A DNA stretch of 64,000 bases from the NCBI RefSeq assembly GCF_009811795.1, contig NZ_BLJE01000005.1:124001-188000 (forward strand). Reading direction: 5' to 3'. Position numbers and translations under genes: made by a program. Below, piece after piece: positions 43,822 through 52,450 of this stretch. Source of the DNA: Litoreibacter roseus (lineage in GTDB: Bacteria > Pseudomonadota > Alphaproteobacteria > Rhodobacterales > Rhodobacteraceae). The notes beneath the pieces are model-generated. The model had not been told where the DNA came from and ran no database searches. It saw only the letters and a program-made list of their open reading frames with translations. Position 1 is the stretch's first letter. Each line of letters begins with the position of its first letter.

Positions 43822-44064
43822 ATGGCGATGCAAGCCCGAGAAATCGAAGATCTGATCCGAGAAACTTTTCCGGATGCGAAGATCACCATCACTGATCTGG
43901 CGGGCGATGGAAATCATTACGCGGCAGAGGTCATCGACGAAAGTTTCCGGGGACAAAACCGTGTCCAGCAACAACGGGCGGTGTATGCCGCTTTGAAAGG
44001 CAAAATGGACGGGGCCCATGGCGAATTACACGCACTGGCCTTGACCACCAAAGCGCCGGAGTGA
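43822..44064 (+). CDS. bolA: BolA-family protein
   Basis: 80 residues. The class II KH-like fold is seen in EIEDLIRETFPDAKITITDL and GDGNHYAAEVIDESFRGQNR, followed by QQRAVYAALKGKMDG and the invariant histidine in ELHALAL. BolA proteins form complexes with monothiol glutaredoxins carrying a 2Fe-2S cluster. grxD follows within 112 bp, which supports this pairing. The start at 43822 is favoured over the nearby second Met at 43828. Confidence 0.93.
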   Translation: MAMQAREIEDLIRETFPDAKITITDLAGDGNHYAAEVIDESFRGQNRVQQQRAVYAALKGKMDGAHGELHALALTTKAPE

Positions 44065-44183
44065 TGGACGCGCTTTTCGGACTTTTTTATCTCTCGGCAG
44101 AAGCCGTCAATGGCTGGATCGACGGCGGTCGGCCAAATCCAAAGAAAAACACTTCGCGACAGAAGGACCATAAAAATGACTGA
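44064..44183 (+). CDS. Possible small protein between bolA and grxD
   Basis: A 39-codon frame whose ATG overlaps the bolA stop (TGATG) and whose stop lies within the first codons of grxD. It reads [20 protein letters not shown] and ends RQKDHKND. The overlaps on both sides could reflect a coupling peptide that keeps ribosomes moving from bolA to grxD. It could also be chance. Confidence 0.3.
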   Translation: MDALFGLFYLSAEAVNGWIDGGRPNPKKNTSRQKDHKND

Positions 44184-44538
44184 CGCAAACACACAGATCA
44201 AAGAAACCGTTACGGCCAACGACGTCGTGTTGTTCATGAAAGGCACGAAAGAGATGCCCCAATGCGGCTTCTCGTCAAAGGTCGCAGGCGTGCTGAACTA
44301 CATGGGCGTCGGATATCAGGACGTGAACGTTCTGGCCGATGACGGCATCCGTCAAGGGATCAAGGACTACTCTGACTGGCCGACGATCCCGCAGCTTTAT
44401 GTGAAGGGCGAATTTGTCGGAGGGTGTGACATCATCACCGAAATGACCTTGTCGGGCGAGTTAGACACGCTCTTTGACGACAAAGGTGTGAGTTACAACA
44501 AGGAAGCCGCCGACAAAATTCGCGAAGCTAACGCCTAA
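44176..44538 (+). CDS. grxD: Monothiol glutaredoxin, Grx4 family
   Basis: 120 residues with the CGFS active site at Cys30 ([10 protein letters not shown]), the [18 protein letters not shown] glutathione-binding block and WPTIPQ. CGFS glutaredoxins bind a 2Fe-2S cluster, usually with BolA, and act in iron-sulfur delivery and iron sensing. The start ATG 44176 has AAGGACCATAAAA upstream. It is downstream of bolA, in line with a BolA-Grx complex. An intrinsic terminator follows 57 bp after the stop. Confidence 0.96.
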   Translation: MTDANTQIKETVTANDVVLFMKGTKEMPQCGFSSKVAGVLNYMGVGYQDVNVLADDGIRQGIKDYSDWPTIPQLYVKGEFVGGCDIITEMTLSGELDTLFDDKGVSYNKEAADKIREANA

Positions 44539-44594
44539 CGCATCGCTCGGCAATTTAGGTATGAAACGGTCGCTTTATGCGGCAGACAAAATGC

Positions 44595-44623
44595 AAAGCT
44601 CCGGCCACCAAGCCGGAGCTTTT
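44595..44623. terminator. Bidirectional terminator between grxD and tkt
   Basis: AAAGCTCCGGC (44595-44605) pairs with GCCGGAGCTTT (44612-44622), loop CACCAA, T-run on the plus side. The reverse orientation also ends in T, so it can serve both grxD and tkt, which converge here. Confidence 0.88.
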
Positions 44624-44642
44624 CCGTTAAAAAACAGTGTAC

Positions 44643-46661
44643 TCAGGAGAGCAACTTACGAACCTTATGAGCCACTGCCTCTGCCGTGATGCCGAAGTGA
44701 TCGTAAAGCACATTTGCCGGAGCCGACGCGCCGAAACTGTCCATTCCAACAAAATCTGCTTTCCCCGGCTTGCCCCGTTCACCTAACAACCATTGATCCC
44801 AGCCGAACCGGACACCTGCTTCGACGGCGACCCTTACAGGTCCCGGTGGCAGCACTTTGCGCCGATAACTTTCGTCCTGCTGGGCAAACAATTCCCAGCA
44901 TGGCATGGACACGACGCGCGTGCCGATGCCGTCTTCTTCAAGCAATGCTTTCGCGTCCATCGCGATGTGCACCTCAGAGCCCGTCGCCATCAGAACCGCC
45001 TGCCGCTTCGCGACGGCTTCGGACAGAACATAGGCACCGCGCGCAACCTCGTTGCGCATGGTGTGCTCGGTCCGAACCGTGGGCAGACCTTGACGGGACA
45101 GTGCCAGAACGGACGGCGCGTCTTTCGCCCCCAATGCAACCTCCCACGCCTCTGCCGTTTCGACAGCGTCTGCCGGACGGATGACATTCATGTTGGGCGT
45201 CGCCCGTAACATGGCGAGATGCTCGACCGGCTGGTGAGTGGGACCGTCTTCCCCCAAACCGATGGAGTCGTGGGTCATCACATACGTCACCGGAACACCC
45301 ATCAGTGCCGACAGGCGCATCGCACCACGGGCATAATCGGTGAAACACATGAACGTGCCGCCATAAGCTTTTACGCCCCCATGCAGCGCCAGACCATTCA
45401 TCGCGGCGGCCATGCCATGTTCGCGGATGCCGTAATACATGTAACGGCCCTTGCGGTTGTCGGGCGAGAACACACCCAAATCCGACGTCAGCGTATTGTT
45501 GGACCCGGTGAGGTCAGCGGACCCCCCGAACGTCTCGCCCATGATTGGGTTGATCACCTCAAGCGCCATCTCGGAGGCCTTGCGTGTGGCAACCTTCGGG
45601 CTCGTCTCGGTCATCTGCTTTTTCAGTGCCTTAACCGTGGCGGACAGTTTCTTCGGCACCTCGCCTGCCATGATGCGCTCAAATTCGCGCTGGCGCCCGG
45701 CGGAAGCGGCTGCGAACCGCTCTTCCCACTCGGTGCGCTCCGTGGCACCGCGTGCGCCGATCTCTTCCCATGCCGATTTCACGTCTGCAGGAATTTCGAA
45801 CGGGCCGTAGGACCAGCCGTAGGCCGCCTTCGTATCCCGGATAAGCTCTTCGCTGGTCAGCGCGCCGTGACCCTTTGATGTGTCCTGCGCAGACGAGCCA
45901 AGGGCGATGTGCGTTTTACAGGCTATCATGGACGGGCGGCGGGTTTTCTTTGCCTTCTCGATGGCTAGATCAATTGCCTCGGGATCGTGCCCGTCGATTT
46001 CCTGCACATGCCAACCCGACGCCTTGAAGCGCTGCACCTGATCGGTTTTGTCAGCCAGATCCACCGTGCCGTCGATCGTGATGTTATTGTTGTCCCAGAA
46101 AACAACCAGCCGTCCCAGTTCGTGCTTACCAGCCAGCCCGATTGCCTCTTGGCTGACGCCTTCCATCAAGCAACCATCACCGGCGATCACATAGGTATAG
46201 TGATCGACCAGCTTCTTGCCGAACTTCGCGCGTTGCAGTTCCTCGGCGATTGCAAAACCCACCGAGTTGGCGATCCCCTGACCTAGCGGACCCGTCGTCG
46301 TCTCGATGCCGGAGGCGTGACCATATTCCGGATGACCTGCGGTTTTGGCGCCCAGCTGGCGGAAGTTCTTGATCTCTTCCAGCGTCATGTCTGCGTAGCC
46401 CGTCAGGTGCAACAGCGCATAGAGCAGCATGGAACCATGGCCCGCAGACAGGATAAACCGGTCCCGATCCGGCCAGTTCGGCGCGCTGGCGTCAAATTTC
46501 AGGTGCTTCTCGTAGAGTACGGTCGCCACGTCCGCCATTCCCATCGGCATGCCCGAGTGGCCGGAATTGGCAGCGGCAACCGCATCCAAGGTCAGCGTGC
46601 GGATTGCACATGCTTTCTTCCAATGGTCAGGATGCGCCCCGCGCAAGCTGGCTATATCCAC
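44643..46661 (-). CDS. tkt: Transketolase
   Basis: 672 residues with a GTG start at 46659-46661, behind GGGGGATAATTAC. It transfers two-carbon units in the pentose phosphate and, where present, Calvin pathways, with thiamine diphosphate. Blocks: [38 protein letters not shown] (ThDP/Mg GDG...), the middle domain [11 protein letters not shown], and the C-terminal [20 protein letters not shown]. An ATG at 46736 in frame adds 25 residues unlike the family, so the GTG is preferred. It diverges from the zauP-like/zapA pair across 214 bp. Confidence 0.96.
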   Translation of the reverse strand: MDIASLRGAHPDHWKKACAIRTLTLDAVAAANSGHSGMPMGMADVATVLYEKHLKFDASAPNWPDRDRFILSAGHGSMLLYALLHLTGYADMTLEEIKNFRQLGAKTAGHPEYGHASGIETTTGPLGQGIANSVGFAIAEELQRAKFGKKLVDHYTYVIAGDGCLMEGVSQEAIGLAGKHELGRLVVFWDNNNITIDGTVDLADKTDQVQRFKASGWHVQEIDGHDPEAIDLAIEKAKKTRRPSMIACKTHIALGSSAQDTSKGHGALTSEELIRDTKAAYGWSYGPFEIPADVKSAWEEIGARGATERTEWEERFAAASAGRQREFERIMAGEVPKKLSATVKALKKQMTETSPKVATRKASEMALEVINPIMGETFGGSADLTGSNNTLTSDLGVFSPDNRKGRYMYYGIREHGMAAAMNGLALHGGVKAYGGTFMCFTDYARGAMRLSALMGVPVTYVMTHDSIGLGEDGPTHQPVEHLAMLRATPNMNVIRPADAVETAEAWEVALGAKDAPSVLALSRQGLPTVRTEHTMRNEVARGAYVLSEAVAKRQAVLMATGSEVHIAMDAKALLEEDGIGTRVVSMPCWELFAQQDESYRRKVLPPGPVRVAVEAGVRFGWDQWLLGERGKPGKADFVGMDSFGASAPANVLYDHFGITAEAVAHKVRKLLS

Positions 46662-46875
46662 GTAATTATCCCCCGAAATTTGGCTAAATGTCCGTTGGAC
46701 AGCGGTGATATCAGGCCAGAAGCGAAGTTCAAGCAAATGTGGCTCTTAAAAACAAAGCGATGAGTCGCGCGGGCGGCGTCAGATGTGTATGTCCTTTTGC
46801 GCCCCTGCACCTTACGGCCTATCTTTCGGTAACGGCGAGCGATTCGACCGATAAAAACACTCTGTGGGGAGCAGC

Positions 46876-47340
46876 ATGGCCGATCTTTCTCAACTTGAGC
46901 AGCGCATAACGCAGGCGCTGGATAAAATTGCCGCGGGCGTCGAAGCGGGTTTGAACAAGCCGGCACCGGATCCGGCCTCGGTCAGCCTCTCTGATCTCAC
47001 GGAAGAACTTGAGATTGAGCGCGCCACAAACGAACGTCTCGTGGCAGGGCGTGAGAAAACCACTGCGCAGATCGAACGGCTTGATATCCGCGTCGAACGT
47101 CTGACCAAACGGCTTGAGGCCGCAGACACCGAGAACAAGCGACTGGAAGCCGTGATCGAAGCCCTCAGCGAGAACAATTCGGCCTTGCGCGAGGCCAATG
47201 CGGCCCATCAGCCCGCCGATGTTGTTGTGGACGCAAGTCTGAGCGCGCAACTGGCGGACCTAAAAGCCAGCCGTAAAGCCGATCTGGACGAACTTGATGA
47301 TATTCTGGCCGAACTGGCCCCGCTCGTGAAGGAGGCTTGA
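46876..47340 (+). CDS. ZauP-like coiled-coil protein upstream of zapA
   Basis: 154 residues from the ATG at 46876. Almost entirely coiled coil from about residue 40 to 115 (ELEIERATNERLVAGREKTT, QIERLDIRVERLTKRLEAAD). In Caulobacter the coiled-coil protein encoded just upstream of zapA is ZauP, which with ZapA focuses the FtsZ ring; I infer the same role from position, size and coiled-coil content, not from sequence identity. It ends two bases before the zapA ATG, so the pair is co-translated. Confidence 0.75.
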   Translation: MADLSQLEQRITQALDKIAAGVEAGLNKPAPDPASVSLSDLTEELEIERATNERLVAGREKTTAQIERLDIRVERLTKRLEAADTENKRLEAVIEALSENNSALREANAAHQPADVVVDASLSAQLADLKASRKADLDELDDILAELAPLVKEA

Positions 47341-47342
47341 AG

Positions 47343-47726
47343 ATGCCCGAAGTTGACATCGAAATTGGTGGACGGACATTTCAGGTCGCGTGTCAGGCCG
47401 GTGAAGAACACTTTCTGCAAACCGCCGCAAAGCTTTTGGACAACGAAGCGTCAGTTCTGGCGCAACAAATCGGGCGGATGCCCGAGCCGCGCATGTTGCT
47501 GATGGCCGGTTTGATGCTGGCGGACAAAACAGCCGGCCTCGAGGACGAGTTGCGCACGGCCGAAGAGCGGATCGAGGAACTCGGCAAAGAGGTTGCGACC
47601 CTGAAAGCAACACCAGCCGAAAAGGTACAGGTTGCCGTCATTCCGCAATCCGTGACTGACAGCCTGGCGGAAATCGCTGCCCGTGCGGAAGCCCTTGCCG
47701 ACCGGATTACCCCGCCTGCCGCTTAG
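47343..47726 (+). CDS. zapA: Cell division protein ZapA
   Basis: 127 residues. Starts MPEVDIEIGGRTFQVACQAG and EEHFLQTAAKLLDNEA, the ZapA N-terminal globular domain, followed by a helical region MLLMAGLMLADKTAGLEDEL and a coiled coil. ZapA bundles FtsZ filaments at midcell. It is longer than many ZapA proteins because of a C-terminal Ala/Pro tail. The ribosome binding site GGAGG overlaps the end of the zauP-like gene. gap1 follows after 189 bp that hold two LacI-type sites. Confidence 0.9.
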   Translation: MPEVDIEIGGRTFQVACQAGEEHFLQTAAKLLDNEASVLAQQIGRMPEPRMLLMAGLMLADKTAGLEDELRTAEERIEELGKEVATLKATPAEKVQVAVIPQSVTDSLAEIAARAEALADRITPPAA

Positions 47727-47784
47727 ATCGGGTGCGACTCAGTCGCGCCGGGTTTCCGTGGCCTTCGAGATGTGAGCGGAAACA

Positions 47785-47838
47785 GTTACCGCTAACGGTG
47801 AATATTGCGGCGGGCGATCTCGACTGTTAACGCTAACA
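47785..47838. promoter_or_regulatory. Two LacI-type operators upstream of gap1
   Basis: GTTACCGCTAAC at 47785-47796 and TGTTAACGCTAACA at 47825-47838. Both have the pattern GTTA-nCGn-TAAC; the second has full TGTTA/TAACA arms. They lie 80-130 bp upstream of gap1, 40 bp apart. The pattern resembles that I recall for CceR, a LacI-family central-carbon regulator in Rhodobacter. Confidence 0.7.
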
Positions 47839-47915
47839 CATTGCAAAATAAGTCAAATCCGGCTTCTCCGACGTTGTATACATCTGTATAAGGCAGGTGA
47901 CATAGCAGGAGAGCG

Positions 47916-48917
47916 ATGATGACCACCACTGTTGCGATAAACGGATTTGGACGTATCGGACGTTGCACCTTGGCCCACATTGCCGAGAGCGGGCGCAACG
48001 ACGTTCAAGTGGTGGCGATCAATGCGACGGGGCCGATTGAAACGAACGCGCATCTTCTGCGCTATGACAGTGTTCATGGCCGGTTTAGCGGCAACGTCAA
48101 TGTCAGTGGCGACACCATGGATCTGGGCCGAGGCCCGATGAAAGTATTCTCGACCTACGATCCGGAAGAACTGGACTGGCAAGGCGTGGATGTTGTGTTG
48201 GAATGTACCGGCAAGTTCAACTCCAAGGAACAATCGAGCGTTCACCTCAGCCGCGGAGCCGAGCGAGTTCTGGTGTCTGCGCCTGCAAAGAATGTCGATA
48301 AGACAATTGTCTATGGTGTGAACCACCGCGAGTTGGAGGCTGCGAATACCGTCGTGTCCAACGGGTCTTGCACAACGAACTGCCTGGCCCCGCTGGCGAA
48401 GGTCCTGAATGACGCGATCGGGATTGAGCGCGGGATCATGACGACGATCCACAGTTACACGGGCGACCAGCCGACACTCGACCGCCGCCACAAAGATCTC
48501 TATCGCGCGCGGGCTGCCGCGATGGCGATGATCCCGACTTCGACCGGCGCCGCAAAGGCCTTGGGCGAAGTGTTGCCCGAGCTCAGCGGTAAGCTGGATG
48601 GCACGGCGATCCGGGTACCGACGCCGAATGTATCTGCGGTCGATCTGACTTTTGAAGCCGCGAAAGACGTAACGGTGGATGACGTGAATGCTGTCGTCCA
48701 AGAAGCCGCTCAGGGTCATATGGGGGCTGTGCTGGCCTACGACCCTGAGCCCAAAGTCTCGATCGATTTCAACCATACAAACCACTCCTCGATTTTTGCG
48801 CCTGACCAGACTAAGGTCGTTGGCGGGCGCACCGTGCGGGTGTTGGCCTGGTATGACAATGAATGGGGCTTTTCCTGCCGCATGGCCGATGTGGCCGCTG
48901 CAATGGGACGCCTCTAA
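47916..48917 (+). CDS. gap1: Glyceraldehyde-3-phosphate dehydrogenase, first copy
   Basis: 333 residues. Catalytic loop SNGSCTTNC and [11 protein letters not shown] match GAPDH. The nucleotide-binding domain has NGFGRIGR, but the end of the second strand reads INATGP (Ala37), where the second copy has INDLGP (Asp36). That Asp normally selects NAD over NADP; its loss is also seen in NADP-using GapB of Bacillus, as I recall. The copy may therefore run in the gluconeogenic direction or use NADP(H); this is inference. It is about two-thirds identical to the second copy by eye. Translation could start at Met1 or Met2. Confidence 0.95.
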   Translation: MMTTTVAINGFGRIGRCTLAHIAESGRNDVQVVAINATGPIETNAHLLRYDSVHGRFSGNVNVSGDTMDLGRGPMKVFSTYDPEELDWQGVDVVLECTGKFNSKEQSSVHLSRGAERVLVSAPAKNVDKTIVYGVNHRELEAANTVVSNGSCTTNCLAPLAKVLNDAIGIERGIMTTIHSYTGDQPTLDRRHKDLYRARAAAMAMIPTSTGAAKALGEVLPELSGKLDGTAIRVPTPNVSAVDLTFEAAKDVTVDDVNAVVQEAAQGHMGAVLAYDPEPKVSIDFNHTNHSSIFAPDQTKVVGGRTVRVLAWYDNEWGFSCRMADVAAAMGRL

Positions 48918-48939
48918 AAGACCGAGGCGCCCTGCCCCC

Positions 48940-49083
48940 ATGACCAATCGTCTTGCCCTTGTTCTCGGGGCAATTATCGTCGCTGTAATTGCGGCCGATC
49001 TGCTGATCTTCAATTGGAACTTGCACCTCTTTCTGGGGGCAAAACTCGTTGATCTGATCGAGTACCTCGCCTTCTGGCGATAA
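48940..49083 (+). CDS. Small single-span membrane protein between the gap genes
   Basis: 47 residues from the ATG at 48940: MTNRLALVLGAIIVAVIAAD and then LLIFNWNLHLFLGAKLVDLI, ending EYLAFWR. One clear span (about 4-26) and an amphipathic tail. It begins 22 bp after gap1 on the same strand, so it is probably co-transcribed. I recall glyceraldehyde-3-phosphate dehydrogenase genes in Rhodobacterales having such a small open frame next to them, but no function is known to me. Confidence 0.7.
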   Translation: MTNRLALVLGAIIVAVIAADLLIFNWNLHLFLGAKLVDLIEYLAFWR

Positions 49084-49208
49084 TCAGAGACGGCCTGCGG
49101 AAGCTTCCCTCTTTACGTCACCGGCGTGCTCCGGTCGGGCCGTACAGGGTTGCCGCCGAGCGGAACACAACTGCATCGCCTCTGTTGACCTTTAGTCGCA
49201 AATCGATT

Positions 49209-49222
49209 TGTTAGCGGTAACA
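49209..49222. promoter_or_regulatory. LacI-type operator upstream of gap2
   Basis: TGTTAGCGGTAACA, a match to TGTTA-nCGn-TAACA with perfect 5-bp arms, 37 bp upstream of the gap2 ATG. This is the cleanest site of the set. Confidence 0.75.
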
Positions 49223-49258
49223 GTCTTCCGCTGCGTCAAAACCTAAAGGAGCGCCACG

Positions 49259-50260
49259 ATGTCTACCAAAGTTGCAATCAATGGATTTGGCCGGATTGGC
49301 CGAAATATTCTGAGAGCGATCATTGAGACTGAGCGCACCGATATTGAAGTCATCGCAATCAACGATCTTGGACCCGTCGAGACGAACGCACATCTCTTGC
49401 AATATGACAGCGTGCATGGACGCTTCCCGCAAGAGGTCACTGTCAGCGGCGACAGCATCGATGTTGGGCGCGGCCCCATCGCAGTCACCGCGATCCGCAA
49501 TCCGGCCGATTTACCGTGGTCGGACGTGGACGTTGTTCTGGAATGCACCGGGATTTTCACATCCAAGGACGCCTGTCAGGCCCACCTGGAAAACGGATCT
49601 TCTCGCGTCTTGATCTCCGCCCCCGGCAAAGACGCGGACAAAACCATTGTTTTCGGCGTGAACGACAAGACACTTACCAAAGACGATATCGTGGTGTCGA
49701 ACGCATCCTGCACGACGAACTGCCTGACACCTGTGGCCAAAGTTCTGAACGATCAGCTCGGGATCACGAAAGGTTTCATGACCACAATTCACAGCTATAC
49801 CGGCGACCAGCCAACTCTGGATACGATGCACAAGGATCTCTATCGCGCCCGCGCAGCAGCGCTCAGCATGATCCCGACCTCAACCGGTGCAGCCAAGGCC
49901 GTGGGGCTTGTGATGCCCGAACTTGATGGCAAGCTGGATGGTGTCGCCATCCGCGTGCCCACACCAAACGTCTCTTGCGTTGATCTGACCATCGAAGCAG
50001 GTCGAGATACGAGCGTTGAGGAAATCAACGAGATGATGAAATCGGCAGCGGACGGCGCGTTGAAAGGTGTGCTGGGCTACACAGACAAGAAACTGGTTTC
50101 GACCGATTTCAATCACGACGCCCATTCGTCGATCTTCGCCTCAGATCAGACCAAGGTTCTGGGCGGCAATATGGTTCGCATTCTGTCCTGGTATGACAAT
50201 GAATGGGGCTTTTCCAACCGGATGGCGGACACCGCTGTTGCCATGGGCAAGCTGATCTGA
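49259..50260 (+). CDS. gap2: Glyceraldehyde-3-phosphate dehydrogenase, second copy (NAD-type)
   Basis: 333 residues. [14 protein letters not shown] with Asp36 (NAD-type), catalytic [20 protein letters not shown] and the C-terminal [16 protein letters not shown] are all normal. This is probably the main glycolytic enzyme; pgk follows after 47 bp and forms a gap2-pgk unit. A perfect LacI-type site lies close upstream. The presence of the Asp here and its absence in gap1 suggests a division of work between the two copies. Confidence 0.96.
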   Translation: MSTKVAINGFGRIGRNILRAIIETERTDIEVIAINDLGPVETNAHLLQYDSVHGRFPQEVTVSGDSIDVGRGPIAVTAIRNPADLPWSDVDVVLECTGIFTSKDACQAHLENGSSRVLISAPGKDADKTIVFGVNDKTLTKDDIVVSNASCTTNCLTPVAKVLNDQLGITKGFMTTIHSYTGDQPTLDTMHKDLYRARAAALSMIPTSTGAAKAVGLVMPELDGKLDGVAIRVPTPNVSCVDLTIEAGRDTSVEEINEMMKSAADGALKGVLGYTDKKLVSTDFNHDAHSSIFASDQTKVLGGNMVRILSWYDNEWGFSNRMADTAVAMGKLI

Positions 50261-50307
50261 TCCTTAAGCAGCCATGACACGGTACGCCTGAAAAGACGGA
50301 GATCGCG

Positions 50308-51486
50308 ATGGCTTGGAAAACGCTGGATGACATGGACCTTGCGGGCAAGCGGGTTCTGACACGGGTCGATATCAACGTCCCGATGGAAGATGGTGTTGTG
50401 ACCGACACAACGCGCATTGATCGGATCGTGCCGACCGTGAAAGATATCCTGGCGGCAGGCGGTATTCCGGTTCTTCTGGCTCATTACGGACGACCCAAAG
50501 GTCAGGTGGTGCCCGAGATGTCCTTGGGTCCGTTGGTCCCGGCCCTTGAGACAGCGTTTGATCAAAGTGTGACCTTCATCGACGGCAATTACGGCGCAGC
50601 TGTCGGGGACCTCAAGGAAGGCGATATCGCGCTTCTGGAAAACCTGCGGTTCAATCCGGGCGAAGAAAAGAATGATGAAGGCTTCGCGGACCGCCTCGCC
50701 CGTCTTGGGGATATCTACGTCAATGACGCGTTCTCTGCCGCGCACCGGGCCCATTCGTCGACTGAGGCTTTGGCCCGCAAGCTGCCCGCTTGTGCGGGAC
50801 GTTTGATGCAGGCAGAACTGAGTGCGCTCGAGGGGGCGTTGTCCTCACCAAAACGGCCTGTGGTCGCCGTCGTCGGCGGCGCCAAAGTGTCTACAAAATT
50901 GGATCTTCTGGAAAATCTTATTGAGAAAGTCGATCATCTGGTGATCGGCGGCGGCATGGCTAATACCTTCCTGGCCGCTCAGGGCAAAGCCGTCGGCACG
51001 TCACTTGCCGAGCATGATATGGCCGACACTGCTCGGCGGATCATGGATAAAGCCGAAGGTATTTCTTGTGTGATCCATCTGCCAAGCGATGTGGTCGTGG
51101 CGACAGAGTTCAAGGCACACGCCGAGAACAAAATCGTGTCTGCGGACGCGTGTCCGGACGACATGATGATCCTCGACGCTGGACCGGAGACGATCAAAGC
51201 GATTGCTGGTGTTTTTGAGGCGAGCGAGACATTGATCTGGAATGGGCCCCTTGGCGCGTTCGAAATCAAGCCGTTTGACACAGCAACGAACGCCGCTGCG
51301 GCCCATGCTGCAATGCTGACGAAATCTGGTAAACTGATCAGCGTTGCGGGTGGGGGCGATACGGTTGCGGCCCTGAATGGCGCAGATGCTGCGGAGGACT
51401 TCACCTACATCTCGACCGCCGGTGGGGCCTTCCTTGAGTGGATGGAAGGCAAAACACTGCCCGGTGTTGCAGCCTTGGACAGCTGA
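50308..51486 (+). CDS. pgk: Phosphoglycerate kinase
   Basis: 392 residues. [19 protein letters not shown] (substrate-binding), [30 protein letters not shown] and the nucleotide-site [17 protein letters not shown] and [11 protein letters not shown] are standard. It makes ATP from 1,3-bisphosphoglycerate. Length is typical of bacterial Pgk. It follows gap2 and precedes a short-chain dehydrogenase by 51 bp, all plus strand. The start ATG 50308 has GACGGAGATCGCG upstream. Confidence 0.96.
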   Translation: MAWKTLDDMDLAGKRVLTRVDINVPMEDGVVTDTTRIDRIVPTVKDILAAGGIPVLLAHYGRPKGQVVPEMSLGPLVPALETAFDQSVTFIDGNYGAAVGDLKEGDIALLENLRFNPGEEKNDEGFADRLARLGDIYVNDAFSAAHRAHSSTEALARKLPACAGRLMQAELSALEGALSSPKRPVVAVVGGAKVSTKLDLLENLIEKVDHLVIGGGMANTFLAAQGKAVGTSLAEHDMADTARRIMDKAEGISCVIHLPSDVVVATEFKAHAENKIVSADACPDDMMILDAGPETIKAIAGVFEASETLIWNGPLGAFEIKPFDTATNAAAAHAAMLTKSGKLISVAGGGDTVAALNGADAAEDFTYISTAGGAFLEWMEGKTLPGVAALDS

Positions 51487-51537
51487 CGGAACCGACGCCA
51501 CACCATATCTGTTTGATGCCATATAAGGAGATTGCCC

Positions 51538-52317
51538 ATGACCCAGACCTTCACCCTGATCACCGGCGCGTCCGAGGGCATCGGTAAAGAACTTGCGAAA
51601 TGCGCGGCCAAGGACGGTCGCAACGTTATTCTGTCGGCGAGATCCGAGGACAAGCTGAACGCGCTGGCGGACGAGTTGAAAGGCACTTACGAGATCGAGG
51701 CCGTGGTGATCCCTGCGGACCTTAGCAAACCGGAGGAAGCCGATGCGCTGTGGACAAAGGCAACGGACGGCCGGGTGATCGACCGTCTGGTCAACAACGC
51801 GGGTCTCGGCAGCAACGGTCCCTTCGCCGAAAATGACTGGGATCGCGAACTGGCGATGATCAATGTCAACATGGTGTCGTTGACCCTTTTGATGAAACGC
51901 GCAGTCCAAGACATGGTCGAACGGGACGACGGCAAGATCCTGAATGTCGCATCAACCGCCGCCTTCATCCCCGGTCCGAAGATGGCAATCTATCATGCAA
52001 CAAAGGCATACGTGCTTTACCTCAGTGAAGCCGTGGCCGAAGAACTGGAAGATACCGACGTTTCTGTTACAGCGCTTTGCCCCGGCGCGACGCGGACGGA
52101 TTTCTTTGACGGGGCGGATATGAAGAATGTCCGCCTGGTCAATATGAACATGATGGCGCCCGCCAAGGATGTGGCCGAAGCTGGGTGGGCCGCGATGCGC
52201 GCCCGACGTCGGATCGAGGTGCCCGGCGGCATGAACAAATTCTTCGCCTTCCTGCCACGGATCATGCCAAGATTTGGTGTGACAAAGCTGGTCAAGCAGT
52301 TCTACGCGCGGAATTAG
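51538..52317 (+). CDS. Short-chain dehydrogenase/reductase
   Basis: 259 residues from the ATG at 51538, preceded by AAGGAGATTGCCC. Rossmann motif TGASEGIG at 9-16, VNNAG in the fourth strand, and the catalytic triad with YHATK in the later part (Ser in VASTAAF, Tyr and Lys in YHATK). After the core it has a basic C-terminal extension (RFGVTKLVKQFYARN), which may lie on the membrane. It resembles SDRs of the DltE/YqjQ type acting on lipids or sugars; the substrate is not determined. It follows pgk and may be co-transcribed with it. Confidence 0.88.
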   Translation: MTQTFTLITGASEGIGKELAKCAAKDGRNVILSARSEDKLNALADELKGTYEIEAVVIPADLSKPEEADALWTKATDGRVIDRLVNNAGLGSNGPFAENDWDRELAMINVNMVSLTLLMKRAVQDMVERDDGKILNVASTAAFIPGPKMAIYHATKAYVLYLSEAVAEELEDTDVSVTALCPGATRTDFFDGADMKNVRLVNMNMMAPAKDVAEAGWAAMRARRRIEVPGGMNKFFAFLPRIMPRFGVTKLVKQFYARN

Positions 52318-52353
52318 CAGGCCTTACTACGTGCAGTCCGCCCAATAACCGAC

Positions 52354-52367
52354 TGTTAGCGCAACCA
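52354..52367. promoter_or_regulatory. LacI-type operator, degenerate right arm, upstream of fda
   Basis: TGTTAGCGCAACCA. The same variant as before fumC: perfect TGTTA-GCG left arm and AACC in place of TAAC on the right. It is about 85 bp upstream of the fda ATG. Confidence 0.5.
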
Positions 52368-52450
52368 AAGTTGCATCGCCCAAACGGCTCGCCTAGACAT
52401 TCGATGCGGGGGCGCTTCATCCTGTTCAATTCATTGCAGTAGAGCCAGAT

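Noticed and set aside
44643-46736. Transketolase starting at 46736
   Set aside because: The first 25 residues do not resemble transketolase, and a GTG with a strong GGGGGA site at 46661 fits the family start.
47727-47915. A 6S RNA between zapA and gap1
   Set aside because: zapA is often followed by 6S RNA in proteobacteria, so I looked for the large closing stem and central bubble, but found only the two operators and no convincing long hairpin.
47853-49013. A 386-codon open frame on the minus strand over gap1
   Set aside because: Antisense shadow of gap1, caused by codon bias; the real protein is GAPDH with its catalytic SCTTNC.
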